Below are positions 24,814 through 35,900 of a stretch of DNA of 64,000 nucleotides, piece by piece. The translations under genes were made by a program, and so were the position numbers. The notes under the pieces were generated by a model. That model searched no databases. It saw nothing but the letters and a program-made list of their open reading frames with translations, and was not told the origin of the DNA. Each line of letters opens with the position of its first letter. Position 1 is the stretch's first letter. The DNA is taken from assembly GCA_033239525.1 (NCBI GenBank), contig BSYO01000010.1, positions 10,009,379 to 10,073,378 on the forward strand. The letters run 5' to 3'. The stretch is from Nepenthes gracilis. Its lineage: Eukaryota; Streptophyta; Magnoliopsida; Caryophyllales; Nepenthaceae.

Positions 24814-25054
24814 AGGTTATGGTAATCGAAGATATAATCAAACCATCGAACTATCAAATTGAGAAATGTACCATCAAACTATTGAACTATCGGCCTTTCA
24901 TTGTGTAGATTGAACACAATCTGTCCTCGATTATTAGTCCCTCGGCATTGGAACTGTCTCATAGATTTCGGCACGTGTTTAAATAGAAATATGCTTCCCT
25001 CCTATTTTCCATGAATGCTTCTGATCTTTTGATTATTGTAATTTCTGTTCTAGT

Positions 25055-25166
25055 TATTCCCCAGATCTTTTCAATGGTAATCAATGCAGTTCGGAACAAG
25101 CTGAAGACAACCTTGGAAAATGATGGAAGTACATCTCGAATGCAAATGATCCGTTGGAACTTATAA
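25055..25166 (+). pseudogene. L-D ORF2, last ~35 codons
   Basis: The frame reads QIFSMVINAVRNKLK and ends MIRWNL followed by a stop. This matches the ORF2 ends of L-A (RRWNL) and L-C (IRWGL). Only the extreme C-terminus survives through 5' truncation. Confidence 0.75.
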
Positions 25167-25928
25167 AAAAATAAAAAAAAATTTACACTGGGCGCCTGTT
25201 TGGTTGCCAGCCTTTTGAATTAACCCTTTGCCCCATTTGTTATTTTCTTTTGTTATTTCTTTTTTCTTTCTTTCAATTTGGCCTGTATGTTTGGGTCTAG
25301 CTGTGGTCTGGGTTTGTATTGATGCCCATGGAATGCTTCATGTTTATGGTTTTCTCTTCAAGTTGGAAGAACACTTGGAGGAAATAATAATAATAATAAT
25401 AATAATTTCCTTTTGTTCTTAGCCTGGCTGGGCTGATTGTGTGGGATTTATATATTTTTTTGTATTTTCCTCAACCAAAAAAAAAATTTTGATTAGCCAG
25501 GCTGGGCTGTTTGTATGGGATATATTCCCTTCTTTTACTCACACACATGCACGTTTTATTAAAAAAAAAATGGCTCGATGGTTTGCTAACTTGTAGGTTG
25601 CTGTTGCAATTCGGGTTTAATACGATGGTTAAAGAAGCTCTTGTGTGCTTATGATGTTGATTGAAATGCCAGTGGAGTTGGGCCAATATGGTCATAGGCT
25701 GCTGTTGCAATGTGGGGATTTATACGCTGATGGAAGAAGATCATGTCTGATTATGAAGTTGTTCGATGGGGCATGATCTGGCCTAATTGCCAGTGGAGGT
25801 GGAAAAATATGGTCATAGGTTACTGATGCTGTCTAGTCATGCAGTTCCGAGTGTTCGTGCTTGTTGAGGTTGAATTTTCGTCTGTCACTGCAAAAGCTGA
25901 TTATGGGTTCGACATTTTAGCATTGCCT
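25167..25928 (+). other. L-D 3' UTR, first part, with internal repeats
   Basis: Non-coding. It has an (AAT)n microsatellite at about 25383-25407, a near-duplicate TGGCTGGGCTG block (about 25424 and 25499), and a loose repeat of about 110-120 bases around CCAGTGGAG...TATGGTCATAGG (25668 and 25793). Bases 25350-25375 hold a small AAGTTGGAAGAACACTTGG pairing that resembles the family hairpin loop. Confidence 0.6.
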
Positions 25929-25944
25929 TATCCCTAAGGTTGAA

Positions 25945-27187
25945 TTTTTTAAGGACTCGTGGGAGATTATCGGTCATATTGTTTTTGAAGCTATCCATGA
26001 CTTTTTTAATCATGGAAAGCTCCTTAAACAGTTGAATACCACAATGATAAGCCTTATCCCTAAGGTTCAGTCCCCACGCATGGTTTCAGACTACCGCCTG
26101 ATTTCCTATTGTAATGTCATCTACAAAGTGATCTCTAAAATTCTTGCGAATAGAATCAAGGAAGCACTTCCATACCTAGTTGACAACTGCCAAACAGCCT
26201 TTGTGGCGGGGCGTCAGATTAGTGATAATATCCTGTTAGCTCAGGATTTCCTTCATATGTATCATCTTAGGCATGACCCGCCTAGATGTACTATGAAGAT
26301 TGATCTGATGAAAGCTTATGACTCTATTTATTGGGATTTCATTATTAATGTGCTGACCCTCATGAATTTTCCCCTACAAATGGTCAATTGGATTAGCCAG
26401 TGCATTACTACACCGTCGTACTCCCTCAATATCAATGGGGAAGTGGTTGGTTCCTTCAAAGGTGGCAAAGGGCTTCGCCAAGGGGATCCACTCTCCCCCT
26501 ATTTATTTGTCCTAGTGATGGAAGTCCTGAATGGCATTATTGAGCTCAAGGCGAGGCGGGATGATAATTTTAAATTTCACTGGAAATGCGCCGAAACTCA
26601 AATTGTTATGCTTGCCTTTGCCGACGACCTCCTCCTTTTCTCCCATGCCGATACTCATTCCACTCGGATCCTCAAGGACTGCCTTGAAGAATTCCATGTT
26701 ACCTTGGGGCTTTCTGCTAACCCGAATAAGAGTGAAATTTTCATCTGTTCAAAGGACACTTCCCTTCACCAGGACATTGTCGCTATCATAGGGTTTAAAG
26801 GGGGCAAACTCCCCATAAGATACTTGGGGGTCGCCCTGATAACCACAAGACTCTCGGTTTCTGATTGCAAATCTCTCACAGACAGAATCACTAGGAGGAT
26901 CACGGCATGGAAGAATAGATGGCTTTCCTTTGGTGGGCGATTGCAACTCGTTGCCTCCATTCTCTCGTCCATCCACCTTTATTGGGCCTCTCTTTTTATC
27001 CTTCCTAAGTCCACTCTAAAAGCAATAGATAGCCTCTTGCACCGTTTTTTATGGAATGACTCTTCTGAAGGCAGAGCTAATGCTAAAGTGGCTTGGGACG
27101 ATATTTGCTACCCTAAGTCTAAAGGTGGGTTGGGCATCAAAAACCTGATGGATCAGAATAAAGCACTTAACTGCAAGCTTCTTTGGC
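25945..27187 (+). pseudogene. L-C ORF2, reverse transcriptase part
   Basis: The frame from about 25945 enters the RT fingers (FFKDSWE), then LIPKVQSP, MKIDLMKAYDS, GLRQGDPLSPYLF and the catalytic box AFADDLLLFSH (near 26615). FADD is intact. The thumb follows (WKNRWLSFGGRLQL, RRFLW-type words). The long frame 26032-27187 has no stop, the best-preserved RT here. It is cut at CKLLW by N5. The endonuclease is missing through 5' truncation. Confidence 0.9.
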
Positions 27188-27313
27188 TTTTTTCTTTTTT
27201 TTTGGTAAGTAAGAATTTTGGATTAATGGGAGAAAAATTTTTACAAACTATGCATTAATCCAAGTGTTTTGACTTGGAGAAAATGCATAAAGCGCTAGGG
27301 CATTCCCCGAGCA
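27188..27313 (-). repeat. LINE-family 3' tail with hairpins (N5)
   Basis: T run, GGTAAGTAAG, arms TATGCATTAATCCAAGT and ACTTGGAGAAAATGCATA, then GCTAGGGCATTCCCCGAGC. TGCATT/AATGCA is another compensated basal stem. Confidence 0.85.
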
Positions 27314-28794
27314 GATAGTACATCAAAATACACACGAAAACATTGACACACAACACAGGTTCTAACAACCAGTGGGCATCATGTCCAAAAATTAGAAAAT
27401 TAGCAAAGAAGTTGGCGCTCAGCACTTCCACTTCCACTGGGCATCAGCATAGCTTAATCAGCATGGTAGCTTTCACCACCACAGCACAGCCCCATCCGCA
27501 GCCATCCCGTAGTTGATTCACTCAAAATAGAGATGGGCAGGAACATCTACAAATTTTGGGGGCATTCCTCGGACTGATGTTTCAGCATCAAACCAAAAGA
27601 AGCGAAGACAGCAGCCCCAAACCGAGCCCCATTAGTTACACAACTCTGGCCACAAGACAACCAGCAGCAGCTTGGTAGGAGAAACATTGAGATCAAAATC
27701 CGCCCACCCAATGAAGCAGAGGACCATGAGCGAGCAACATGGATACATCTCAGCCAACCCTTGTTCACCACAAAAGAGAACTGCATAATCCATCAGCAAG
27801 AAAAACTACAGTAGGATCAGCAAGAGCATCTTAATCCACTGCGTTCAGAGGTTGCACTCCAATCTAGCACCCTTTTGCAACGGTAGCATCCCACAACTCT
27901 ACTGCAGCCAGCTAATACACCAGGAGCACTTGCAGGCACTCCCAACTAGCCTTGGGCCTTTCCTGCTTCATTTGATGAACCAAACCTGAGAGCCAAGCGC
28001 AACATCCATCAGCAGTACATTACCAACACCAATTTCCAATTCCAGCAGCATCCGATCACTAGAACATTAGCCGGACGCAGCAAGGGATACGGCACTACCG
28101 AGTAGCAAATCAGCTCTGCCACCTCTAGCATAATCCGCAAACCAACCATTATAGCCAAAAACTCCATTCATTCCTACAAATCAGCACATCATAGGCAGCG
28201 GGTCCTCCAATTCTTGGCCAGCAATATTCCAGCTCCCACAGAGATTAAGAAATAACTGCGCCGGCTTCAGCAGCATCAGAAGAGGAGTCATCTGCAGCAA
28301 CTGAAGGGCCTAGTGCAGAAGTAGCACCCACCGCAGCTTGCCCGAGTAAGTCATCCAGCAAAAGCTCCAGCAAGACCCAGCTCACTGGATCCAGCATAAT
28401 AAATTCATCATGCTTCATCAGTAACAACAGTGGCAGCCAGCTACAGATCAACCATTTCCATCGGGCATCTGCTCTTCAATTTCAGAATCAACCTCCAACA
28501 ACAGTACAGCATAGAACATCCAAAAGGCAAAGAGGTCCGAGAACCCCAGCATCAAAGTGGTAGATCAGATTCAATTGGTAGCTCCTGCATAACAGTAATG
28601 ACTCATATGACCCAACAACATTTAGCAGAGCAGGCCTAGACCCATTCGGCATGAGAGCCAGCATGCAATATAATGAATCAAAACCCACCCGCCAACTCCA
28701 GCACAGACCGAGATCAACAGACATCAAATGTTCCTATAACAAGACCAAGAGATCCAATGCAATGCAGCCGATCCACCAAACCGACTACAACTTC
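27188..28794 (-). mobile_element. N5: non-autonomous LINE derivative inside L-C ORF2
   Basis: It is flanked by AGCTTCTTTGGC at 27176-27187 and 28795-28806. The minus-strand tail begins at 27188. The 1.6-kb body is non-coding and CTG-rich in its own sense. The host ORF2 reads on across the two flanks (CKLLW, then ISKDPNS), which confirms the boundaries. No 5' hairpin, so it is probably truncated. Confidence 0.88.
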
Positions 28795-28806
28795 AGCTTC
28801 TTTGGC

Positions 28807-29781
28807 GTATCATCTCTAAAGATCCTAATTCGGCTTGGCCTTCATGGATCTACAAGAATAGAATCAAAGACCGGTGCATTTGGACCCTTAAAGTCCCAGA
28901 ATCCACCACTTGGAGTTGGCGTAAGATTATGAAACTTCGACCTTTTATGCGAACCCACTCTATTAAGGCCATTGGGGATGGCACTGATACCTTCCTCTGG
29001 CACGATAATTGGAACCCCTTGGCCCCCTGAGTGAGGTCAGCTCCGATCGTACTCGCACAGTATCGAGCTTATCCTGGGATGTTAAGGTCTCTGCAATAAT
29101 CAGAAATAACAGTTGGGCCTGGCCTAACCCTTTCGACACTGAGGTGTCCCATCTTATCGAGCACATGCTAACTAACCCCCCCGATGCAACCAAAAAGACT
29201 CTCTAAGATGGGACGGGAATGTTCATGAAACTTCTCGGCTAAGTCTGCATACCTACTCATTCATCCCCCAAACAAAAGGTTATCTGGGCTCCTCTGGTGT
29301 GGGGCCATCCCATATTCCTGCTCACACGTTTACACTATGGCTGGCTATTAAAGGCAGACTCAATACCCTTGACCGCATCCATTATGTCCCAAATCTCTCT
29401 CCTAAATGCGCTCTTTGTAATATGGGAGATGAAGACCATGGGCATCTTTTCTTCTCTTGCCCATTTTCCAGATTTTTATGGGTTAAAGTTCAAAGACATG
29501 TGGGTATTCATTGGCCCCACTCCGAGTGGTATCAAAATATTTCTTGGGCTGCTCCTATATGGAAGGGGAAAAGCTTCTCGGCCCACTCTAAGCACTTGTC
29601 TCTGGCGGCCACGGTCTACCACATTTGGAAGGAACGCAATAATCGTATCTACCAAAAGTCCCCCCAAGACATCGCCCAACTCTTCTCTTTGATTATCAAT
29701 GTTGTGAGGCTTAAATTAATGTCCATCACGGTGACTGACAGGGGTGTTTCTAAGCAGTCTCGGATTCGTTGGGGCCTATAA
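28807..29781 (+). pseudogene. L-C ORF2, C-terminal zf-RVT part
   Basis: The frame resumes after N5 with words such as CIWTLKVP and a TFLWHDNW segment. Frame 29299-29781 carries the zf-RVT zinc motif CALCNMGDEDHGHLFFSC (CX2C...HX4C, near 29410-29463), then WKERNNRIY, and ends IRWGL. Frameshifts lie near 29030 and 29215. The zinc-like C-terminus is typical of plant L1 ORF2. Confidence 0.85.
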
Positions 29782-29912
29782 AAAAATAAAATAATAAAAT
29801 AATAATAAATAAATAAATAAATAAAAATAAAAATAAAAAAATAATAAAAAAGGTGACTGTCAGGGGTGTTTCTAGGCCATCTCGGATTCGTTGGGGCCTA
29901 AATAAAAAAAAA
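29729..29912 (+). repeat. Duplicated ORF2 3' end around an AT-rich run
   Basis: GTGACTG...GGGGTGTTTCTA...CTCGGATTCGTTGGGGCCTA occurs at 29729-29780 and again at 29853-29902, separated by about 70 bases of TAAA/AAT repeats. In full the copies are about 55 bases with a few differences. The second ends in an A run. Confidence 0.75.
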
Positions 29913-31873
29913 AAAGGATCTTGAAAATGGGGGTTGATGGTGGCTGGTGCGTTTGGCAGATTATGTTTAGATGCCTCATCTGGGTTTCATTCCCTCCCCC
30001 CCAAAAAAAAAACTGCCCTCTCTAACTCCTGGTTGCTTATGTTTGGCTGCCGATTACCTACTATGAATTGTTCTAGGTCGCTGCTTTTTTGTTGCCCTGC
30101 TCTTTTGAATCTGCAGGCTCTGATGGTGTCCTCATCTTCTTCTTCATTCAACTTCCAAAAAAACAGGAAAAAAGAAGAATAAAGAAAAAAGAAAGAAAAA
30201 AAAAAGAGGCAAAAGGCAGAAAATAGGTGAAAACAGAAGGAATAAAGATAAATGATAGAAATCAAAAATGGAAAACAAATCTCTATATATATTCTCTTTT
30301 ATTCTGAAGATGATCTATATGTCCTGGGATCCAGACCTCTCTTCATTGTGCTAAGGTGCTGTGTGGTGTTGTGTATGGATCCTTGGTACTATTAGTGCTT
30401 GGTGCTCAGGATTAAAGTTATTGGTTATCAGCTGGGGTGGTGCATATGCGTTGGAGCACTGGAATGATGCTGAGGAATGATCCACTGGGCAGGAATGCAG
30501 TAGGCCTGCTAATTGATTGGGTGTTGTCCGGTGTTTTACTGCAGTTGACCCCGAGAGTGCAGGAATGCAGTGGCAATGAACCGCTGCTGCCGATAGTTTG
30601 CCAGGTGTGGATTGGAATGTCTAGTGGTTTTGGATTAGGTGATGCTTGATTTGTTTGCGGTTGATGATCTCTGGTTGCTGATGCAAGTCCTACTGAATTA
30701 GATGCTGTTTGCAGATGCTGAAAGCTGGGTTGAAAATTTTGATGTGGCCGTTTCAGACACTGAGAACTGTTGGGCAGATACCTTTTCTGTTCCATGGATT
30801 CTGGCACTCTGCATCAGTGGATTTTAGATGGTTTAACTAGGCGTTTGGCATTCTGAATTGTTGGAGCTGGAGTGAAGCCTGTCTGGGAGGACTGTCCTGG
30901 TATGCAGTGGTCTAAGGTCGGCTTGCAGTCCAATTGGGTTGGAATGTGCTCTTCCATGCATGCTGCTCCTTGGATCTAGTGATGCAGGCTGCTATTGCTT
31001 ATCCTGATGCTGGAAATCTGGTGTGACATCGTTAGTTGTTGCTTCAGTTCTCGGCTGCTACTCCTACTTTTGGTTTTTCTGAGAGCTTTACAGCTGAAAG
31101 TCCCTATGAGCTGCCAAATGATTCAGCCCACGAAATGCTCAGGGGAGCTGCTCTTGGACAAGAACTTTCGGCTGCTTGAACTGTTTTTGATGGATGCTGT
31201 AGCTGGATTTGCTGGATCTGGCTCCTTTGGTCCTTGCTAAAGCTGGATTGCAACTACTCTTGATGCTGGTGGCTCTACTGCATTTGTTGAATGTGGTGCT
31301 GGACTATTAGCTTCATCTGTTGCTTTTGCATATGGTGCTTGGTTGGGAGTGAAGGCTTTGAACATGTTGCTACAGCTTGAAGCTTCTTTAGCCGGTGTTG
31401 ATGCAAGCCGGTTTGGAATTCTTAACTGCTCGTTGGTGTGTAGGCACCAATGATGCATGGCTGTTTTATGTCATTGCTACCTACTGTTGGTTTGAGGGGG
31501 TTGCCTGCGTGTGTGGCTTTTGAAACCTTTGTTGCAGGCACTGCTGTCGGTTGCTGCGGAGCTGCCTGGGTCAGCATACGGCATCTCCACTTCAGCTGGG
31601 AGGTGATGGTTATTGACATTTGTCTTCTTGGCATCTAGCTAATGTTGTGGTGGGCTTGGCTGTGCTGTGCGGAGATGCTGCATGCTGCACTGCTATGGTG
31701 CCATGTTTCCGATTGTTGTACATGTGGCTGTTTGCTGAACTGCAGAATGCAAAACATGCTGCTGTGGCCCATCTGTATATGTTTTGATCCTCCGTTTCCG
31801 ATGTAGCTAGCTTTGGTCTTTGATTAAGTAGTGTCCGGGCCTCTAGTAGGTTCTTTTTGTTTCCGCTGTAACG
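29913..31873 (+). other. L-C 3' UTR, non-coding
   Basis: TG/CTG-rich non-coding sequence with an A/G-rich low-complexity run at about 30160-30260. Composition matches N3, N6 and the L-A 3' UTR. No conserved open frame. Confidence 0.6.
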
Positions 31874-32005
31874 AGGTGATAGGGGTATGCCCCGATGACT
31901 TTGATTTCATTCCAAGTTGGAAAAACACTTGGTGTAAAATCATTGTCTGTATTATATTATTTTCCCTTTAATCATAAATCACTTACTTACAAAAAAAAAA
32001 AAAAA
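31874..32005 (+). repeat. LINE-family 3' tail with hairpins (L-C)
   Basis: AGGGGTATGCCCCGATG, arms TGATTTCATTCCAAGT and ACTTGGTGTAAAATCA, then ACTTACTTAC and a long A run. Confidence 0.85.
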
Positions 32006-32093
32006 TTAGCATTGCCTGATAGCAGATGGGCGGTTGAGGATGTGGTTTCTTTATGCGATTTTCCCTTTCATTAGTTTTATTTGATTTCCTGAT

Positions 32094-32220
32094 GTGCTTT
32101 GGGAATGCCCTAGCGTCTATATTCTACCTCTAAGTTGGCAAAACACTTGGAGTTAGAATATAGTTTTGTACTTTTTTGTTTCTTTAATACATCTTTACTT
32201 ACTTACCAAAAAAAAAAAAA
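32094..32220 (+). repeat. LINE-family 3' tail with hairpins (L-D)
   Basis: TTTGGGAATGCCCTAGC, arms CTATATTCTACCTCTAAGT and ACTTGGAGTTAGAATATAG, then TTACTTACTTACC and an A run. TATTCTA/TAGAATA is compensated relative to TGTTCTA/TAGAACA. Confidence 0.85.
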
Positions 32221-32237
32221 GTAATTTGTGTTCTAGT

Positions 32238-33179
32238 ATAGTTATGTTTTATAGAAAAGTATGAATTCTGATTTATTAACACCTGTTCATGTGATTGCTC
32301 CATTTTTCTTATATTATCGTGGTAATCTGTCTTATCAAATATATGTTCTGTATAAAAGTATTACATTTGCATATTTTGGTACATTGTTGGGCTTCGACTC
32401 ACTATTTACTGTTTTCCTCTCCAGATGAAACCATAGAGCTGGCATTAGGCGAGTTTAGTTTGAAGACCTTTGGAATCCTAAAGTATTTTGGAGATTTCGA
32501 AAAGAAACAGTTTTGAATGTAAATACTGGATTTTGTACATCGGTCTTGTATATATAGATTTCGGATATGAAATGTATATCATGTGTGTGATGAAGCAGAA
32601 AATATTGTTTCTGTAGGTTTATAGTTGTTTCCGCTATTCTGTATTCTGGATTTCTATATAGGTCATAGATAGCATCTTTTATATGTTTCTGATTTAGTGG
32701 ATAGGATTATGTTAAAGCTATGGGTGGATATGGCCTTGTGATCTTGTGAATGTGTGTTGTAGGAAAACTTATGGCTTTTGAATTGGTTGTGTGCATGTGC
32801 AAGTTGTAATATACAGGTTATATATTGGGTTTTCGTCAAGTTTTAGATAAAATTTTGTCGAAATTTCTGCAAAATTTAATGATGTAAATTTATTATTCTG
32901 TTTTGAAATAGTCTAACAGAGGATCCTATGGGAATTAGGATCCATTCCGTCACAGTAGGCCTGTGAATGCATGTTGTAGGAAAATTATGGTATAAATGGA
33001 TAGTTGTGTACTTATACTCGTTTGTTATGAAGGTTTTGTAAATGTTTATAGTTCTGTTTAGCCCAATTTTTGGGAAAACTCTGCTCGTTTTTCCTTAGAA
33101 CCTTGAGTGAGACTTGGGCTTTTGTTCCTGTTCTGAATGATGGAATTAACTAAGGACAAAAAAAATTTGTTCCGTCACG
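32238..33179 (+). repeat. LTR-1, 3' part, with a terminal duplication
   Basis: AT-rich continuation of LTR-1. A segment of about 220 bases seems doubled: TGTTGTAGGAAAA occurs near 32755 and 32974, and both copies run to TTCCGTCAC (near 32946-32952 and 33171-33179), an end shared with LTR-3 (CCGTCACA). No coding sequence. Confidence 0.5.
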
Positions 33180-33480
33180 TGATGTATTCCATGTATCAAT
33201 GCTTTGGAAGTATGTTGACGATCCTACGCATGTAATTGAGTACAGCCCCTTGACTATTGACAAGGATTTATCCTATGTCGAGGACCCGATATAGATTCTG
33301 GATGAAAAGAACCATAAATTTCGCATGAAGACCATCCCTGTGGTGAAATTGTTCTGGAGGAATCATTCACTTGAGGAGGACACCTGATAGCATGAAGAGG
33401 AGATCCAAAATAAGTATCCCCACTTGTTTTCTTAAGGCTCCGTTTAATTTTGAGAATGAAATTTCCTTAAGTGCGGGAGA
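33180..33480 (+). pseudogene. Gypsy integrase C-terminus, remnant
   Basis: Translation gives DVFHVSMLWKYVDDPTHVIEY (here named only by position, 33181-33243) and then PIxILDEK and a WRNHSLEE segment. These match the integrase C-terminal, chromodomain-like end of G1 at 50516-50743. A polypurine-like GTGCGGGAGAG precedes LTR-2. The rest of gag-pol is gone. There is a stop at about 33294. Confidence 0.8.
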
Positions 33481-34120
33481 GTGTAAGATCCCGATCCTGA
33501 AACATGATAATTATAAAATAATTATTTGGATAAAAATTATAGTTAGGTTTAAGAATGTGAAAAAATTTGATACCGAAGCAAAATGAGGTGAAATAGGCAA
33601 GAGACGGCACAGTGCCTGATGGCTGCTCAAGCGGCCACTCGAGCGAAAAAATTCCAAGGCACCACTCGAGGGTCGCCCGAGCCGAGACGGGAGCGAGAGT
33701 AGCTATGAGGGTGGCATTTGACCAGTGCGTGAGTGCTAACTCAGGCACAAAATTGCAAAAGTAGCGCCTGATGACCGCTCGACTGGTGCTCGAGCGCCTG
33801 TCTTGTGACCCACACGTGTTTCCCTTCTTTCTCGTGTTTTAAAGGGATGAATGGGGTTTGGCTTTGTAGAACTACAGTACGAACGAAGGAGAGAAGAGAG
33901 GAAGGAGACGGAAGAGAAGAAAAAGGAGAGAAATCTTCCATCCAACTCTGATCAGAGTAAGGATAACTGTAAACCGAGCTCAGGCAAGTGTACTTCGGAC
34001 ATTATTTATTATTTTTATAGTATTTTAATATCTATAAAATTGTGTTCTTTCTCCAAATCCAAGTTTTTCCATGTTTAGTGTAAATAAAGCATATTTCTTT
34101 TGATTAATAGAACTGAAGTT
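33481..34120 (+). repeat. LTR-2 of a gypsy-type element, truncated by N6
   Basis: It starts TGTAAGATCCCG after the polypurine tract, has a GC-rich CTCGAG segment (33620-33800) and the CAGGCAAGTGTACTTCGG word near 33985 shared with LTR-1. It is cut on the right by the N6 5' end. Confidence 0.65.
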
Positions 34121-34182
34121 TTTTTAAAATTGAAATTTGAACTGCATCTCTTGGCTGGCTCTCACCGTCACCAGCGCCGGCC

Positions 34183-35374
34183 TTGGCCGGCCCCCTGTTG
34201 GCGCCGTCGATTCCCCCCAGGGTTTCTTTTCCTTCTCCATCCCCCAATCTATCTTCATCGGTGACGGTTTCGTCTCCATCGCCTCTTCCCCACGCTCTTT
34301 CTCATCCTCTCTCCCAACCCTCTCACCCTTTCCCTCCCTTGCAGAGAGATGCTTTGTCTCCATCCCGTGCTCTAGATGCGTCCTTCTTGGAGCGTTTGAA
34401 GCCGATGGATTGATGCCAGAGATCACTTGTTGACGAATGGTGCCTTGGATGTTTTGGAGCTAGCGGCTTCCCCGAACAGTGATGCTCCTGCTCTTGTTGC
34501 AGCTTCCCTACCCCTACTTCCGGGGCAAATCCCTCAGGTGACCCTCCTCCCTTCCCGAAATTCTCTTGGACTGATGTTTCTTTATCCATCGATGCTTGTC
34601 AGAGTCTTCCTCTGAAATATTTCCCTCCCCAACCCATTGAAGGGGAAGTTGTCTCCATTTCTTCCCCTACTGATGTTCTTCAGCAGGTCTAGGATTTATG
34701 GGGAGCAACGTTGGTGGGCTATTTCGTCGATAGTCCTCTCCATTTTCAGGCCGTTAATGCCATTGCTCATAAAATCTAGGCTAGATTTGGTCTACCGCAT
34801 GTAGCTGGGAACGATAACGGCTTTTTTTTCTTTCATTTTGACACTAAAGATCATTTGAATCGTTGTTTGCCTTATGGTCCCCTGGACTTAGGTCAGAAAG
34901 CCATCTACCTCAAAAGATGGGCGCCCAGTATGGTCCTGGCAAAAGATTCTTTCCAATGATTCCAAATTTGGATCATATTGTCCAAGATCCCGACTGAATT
35001 TTGGGCCCTTTTAGGCCTTACTTGGATTGCCAGTGGAGTTGGTAAACCTCTCCAACTGGATCCGAGCACTGGTAGAATGGAACGACTTAATTTTGCACGG
35101 GTTTGTGTTGAAGTAGCTAGGGGTGCACCTCTCCCAACAAAAATCAGATTAAAATCAAGTGCTGATGATGTGGCCTCTACTGTTGAGATAGAGGTTGCTT
35201 ACCATGGGAAGCAAGTGCATCGGGTGAAGGGTCGCAATGCCAATTTAGGTAAACAACCTGCTGTGGATAAATCTGTGTCTCCTAAGCCGGCTGCTGTTTC
35301 CCCTTCCAACCTGATTTCTACCATAGGCCAAGTTTATTCCTCTGATGGGGATTCACGTGCATCAGTAGGGGGTT
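34183..35374 (+). pseudogene. N6 ORF1, N-terminal and DUF4283 part
   Basis: The start position reads TTG where relatives have ATG, within GCCGGCCTTGGCCGGCC, so the start codon is mutated. The next codons give AGPLLAPS, then a Ser/Pro-rich N-terminus with FFLERL-type words. The DUF4283 domain runs from about 34610 to 35130 (LKYFPP, GATLVGYF, FFFFHF, LTWIASGVGKP). Stops lie near 34411, 34687 and 34777, with frameshifts near 34410-34560 and 34960. There is no zinc knuckle. It is interrupted by LTR-3 inside a Gly-rich stretch. Confidence 0.85.
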
Positions 35375-35892
35375 TGTATGAGCCCAGATCCTAAAACATA
35401 GAAAAATTTCCGACATCGAGTCAATATAATCAATGAGTAAGGAAAAGGGAGTGATCCGGTCAACAAGTGTTGACCGAAAAGAGTGAGGAAAAGGGGGTAA
35501 TCCCCCGAAAAATGTAAAGGAAGCCTTATCCGGTCAAGGCTAGTTGACCGGAATATGTAGGAAGGAACAATTACGTTCGGTCAAGGCAGTCGACCGGAAA
35601 CGTGAAGGAGAAACCCAAATCCGGTCAAAGCCAGTTGACCGGAAATAATAAAGAAATCCCCTACGAAAAATAAAATAACCATGCCTGCAAAGCCAATAAG
35701 GAAGCCTTTACGAAATATAAAGTCAGAATAACCAGACCTGCAACGTCAGTTAACCAAAATAGTATGGAACCCTTTACGAAAAGTAAAGTCAGAATGACCA
35801 TGCCTGAGTAGGTAACCTACTCCCAACTACCCTGATAGAAAAGAAGCACAAGAAGTTGACCTGCGCTACGTACTACCACCGACCCCAACGCC

Positions 35893-35900
35893 TATAAGTA
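35893..35900 (+). promoter_or_regulatory. TATA box of LTR-3
   Basis: TATAAGTA at the same relative place as the TATA boxes of G1. The ACTCCG array lies downstream, so it would be in the transcript. Confidence 0.5.

Larger units (their letters stand above)
23167..25037 (+). repeat. LTR-1 of a gypsy-type element, 5' part
   Basis: It starts TGTAACTATCCAGG directly after the polypurine tract. It has a GC-rich segment with CTCGAG words (23290-23460), a TATA box and the GGCAAGTGTACCTCGG word near 23600 that is shared with LTR-2 and LTR-3. It is interrupted by N13 (about 24240-24813) and then by L-D at 25055. It resumes at 32238 and appears to end near 32953 or 33179. Confidence 0.65.
25929..32005 (+). 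mobile_element. L-C: 5'-truncated LINE with ORF2, split by N5
   Basis: It is flanked by TTAGCATTGCCT at 25917-25928 and 32006-32017. It begins inside the RT-proximal part of ORF2. ORF2 covers 25945-27187 and 28807-29781, separated by N5. A TG-rich 3' UTR of about 2.2 kb and the hairpin tail follow. Its 5' edge repeats 17 internal bases (see findings). Confidence 0.85.
25055..32220 (+). mobile_element. L-D: 5'-truncated LINE, split by L-C
   Basis: It is flanked by GTAATTTCTGTTCTAGT (25038-25054) and GTAATTTGTGTTCTAGT (32221-32237), a 17-bp TSD with one mismatch. It starts inside the last codons of ORF2 and continues through a 3' UTR. L-C is inserted in it (25929-32005). The tail resumes at 32018 and ends at 32220. 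Its own length is about 1.1 kb. Confidence 0.8.

Noticed and set aside
25027..25495. TTTTGATTA at 25027-25035 and 25487-25495 as a TSD around a 451-bp LINE end
   Set aside because: The longer GTAATTT(C/G)TGTTCTAGT pair (25038-25054, 32221-32237) fits better and gives L-D a proper hairpin tail. The 9-bp match in AT-rich DNA is probably chance.
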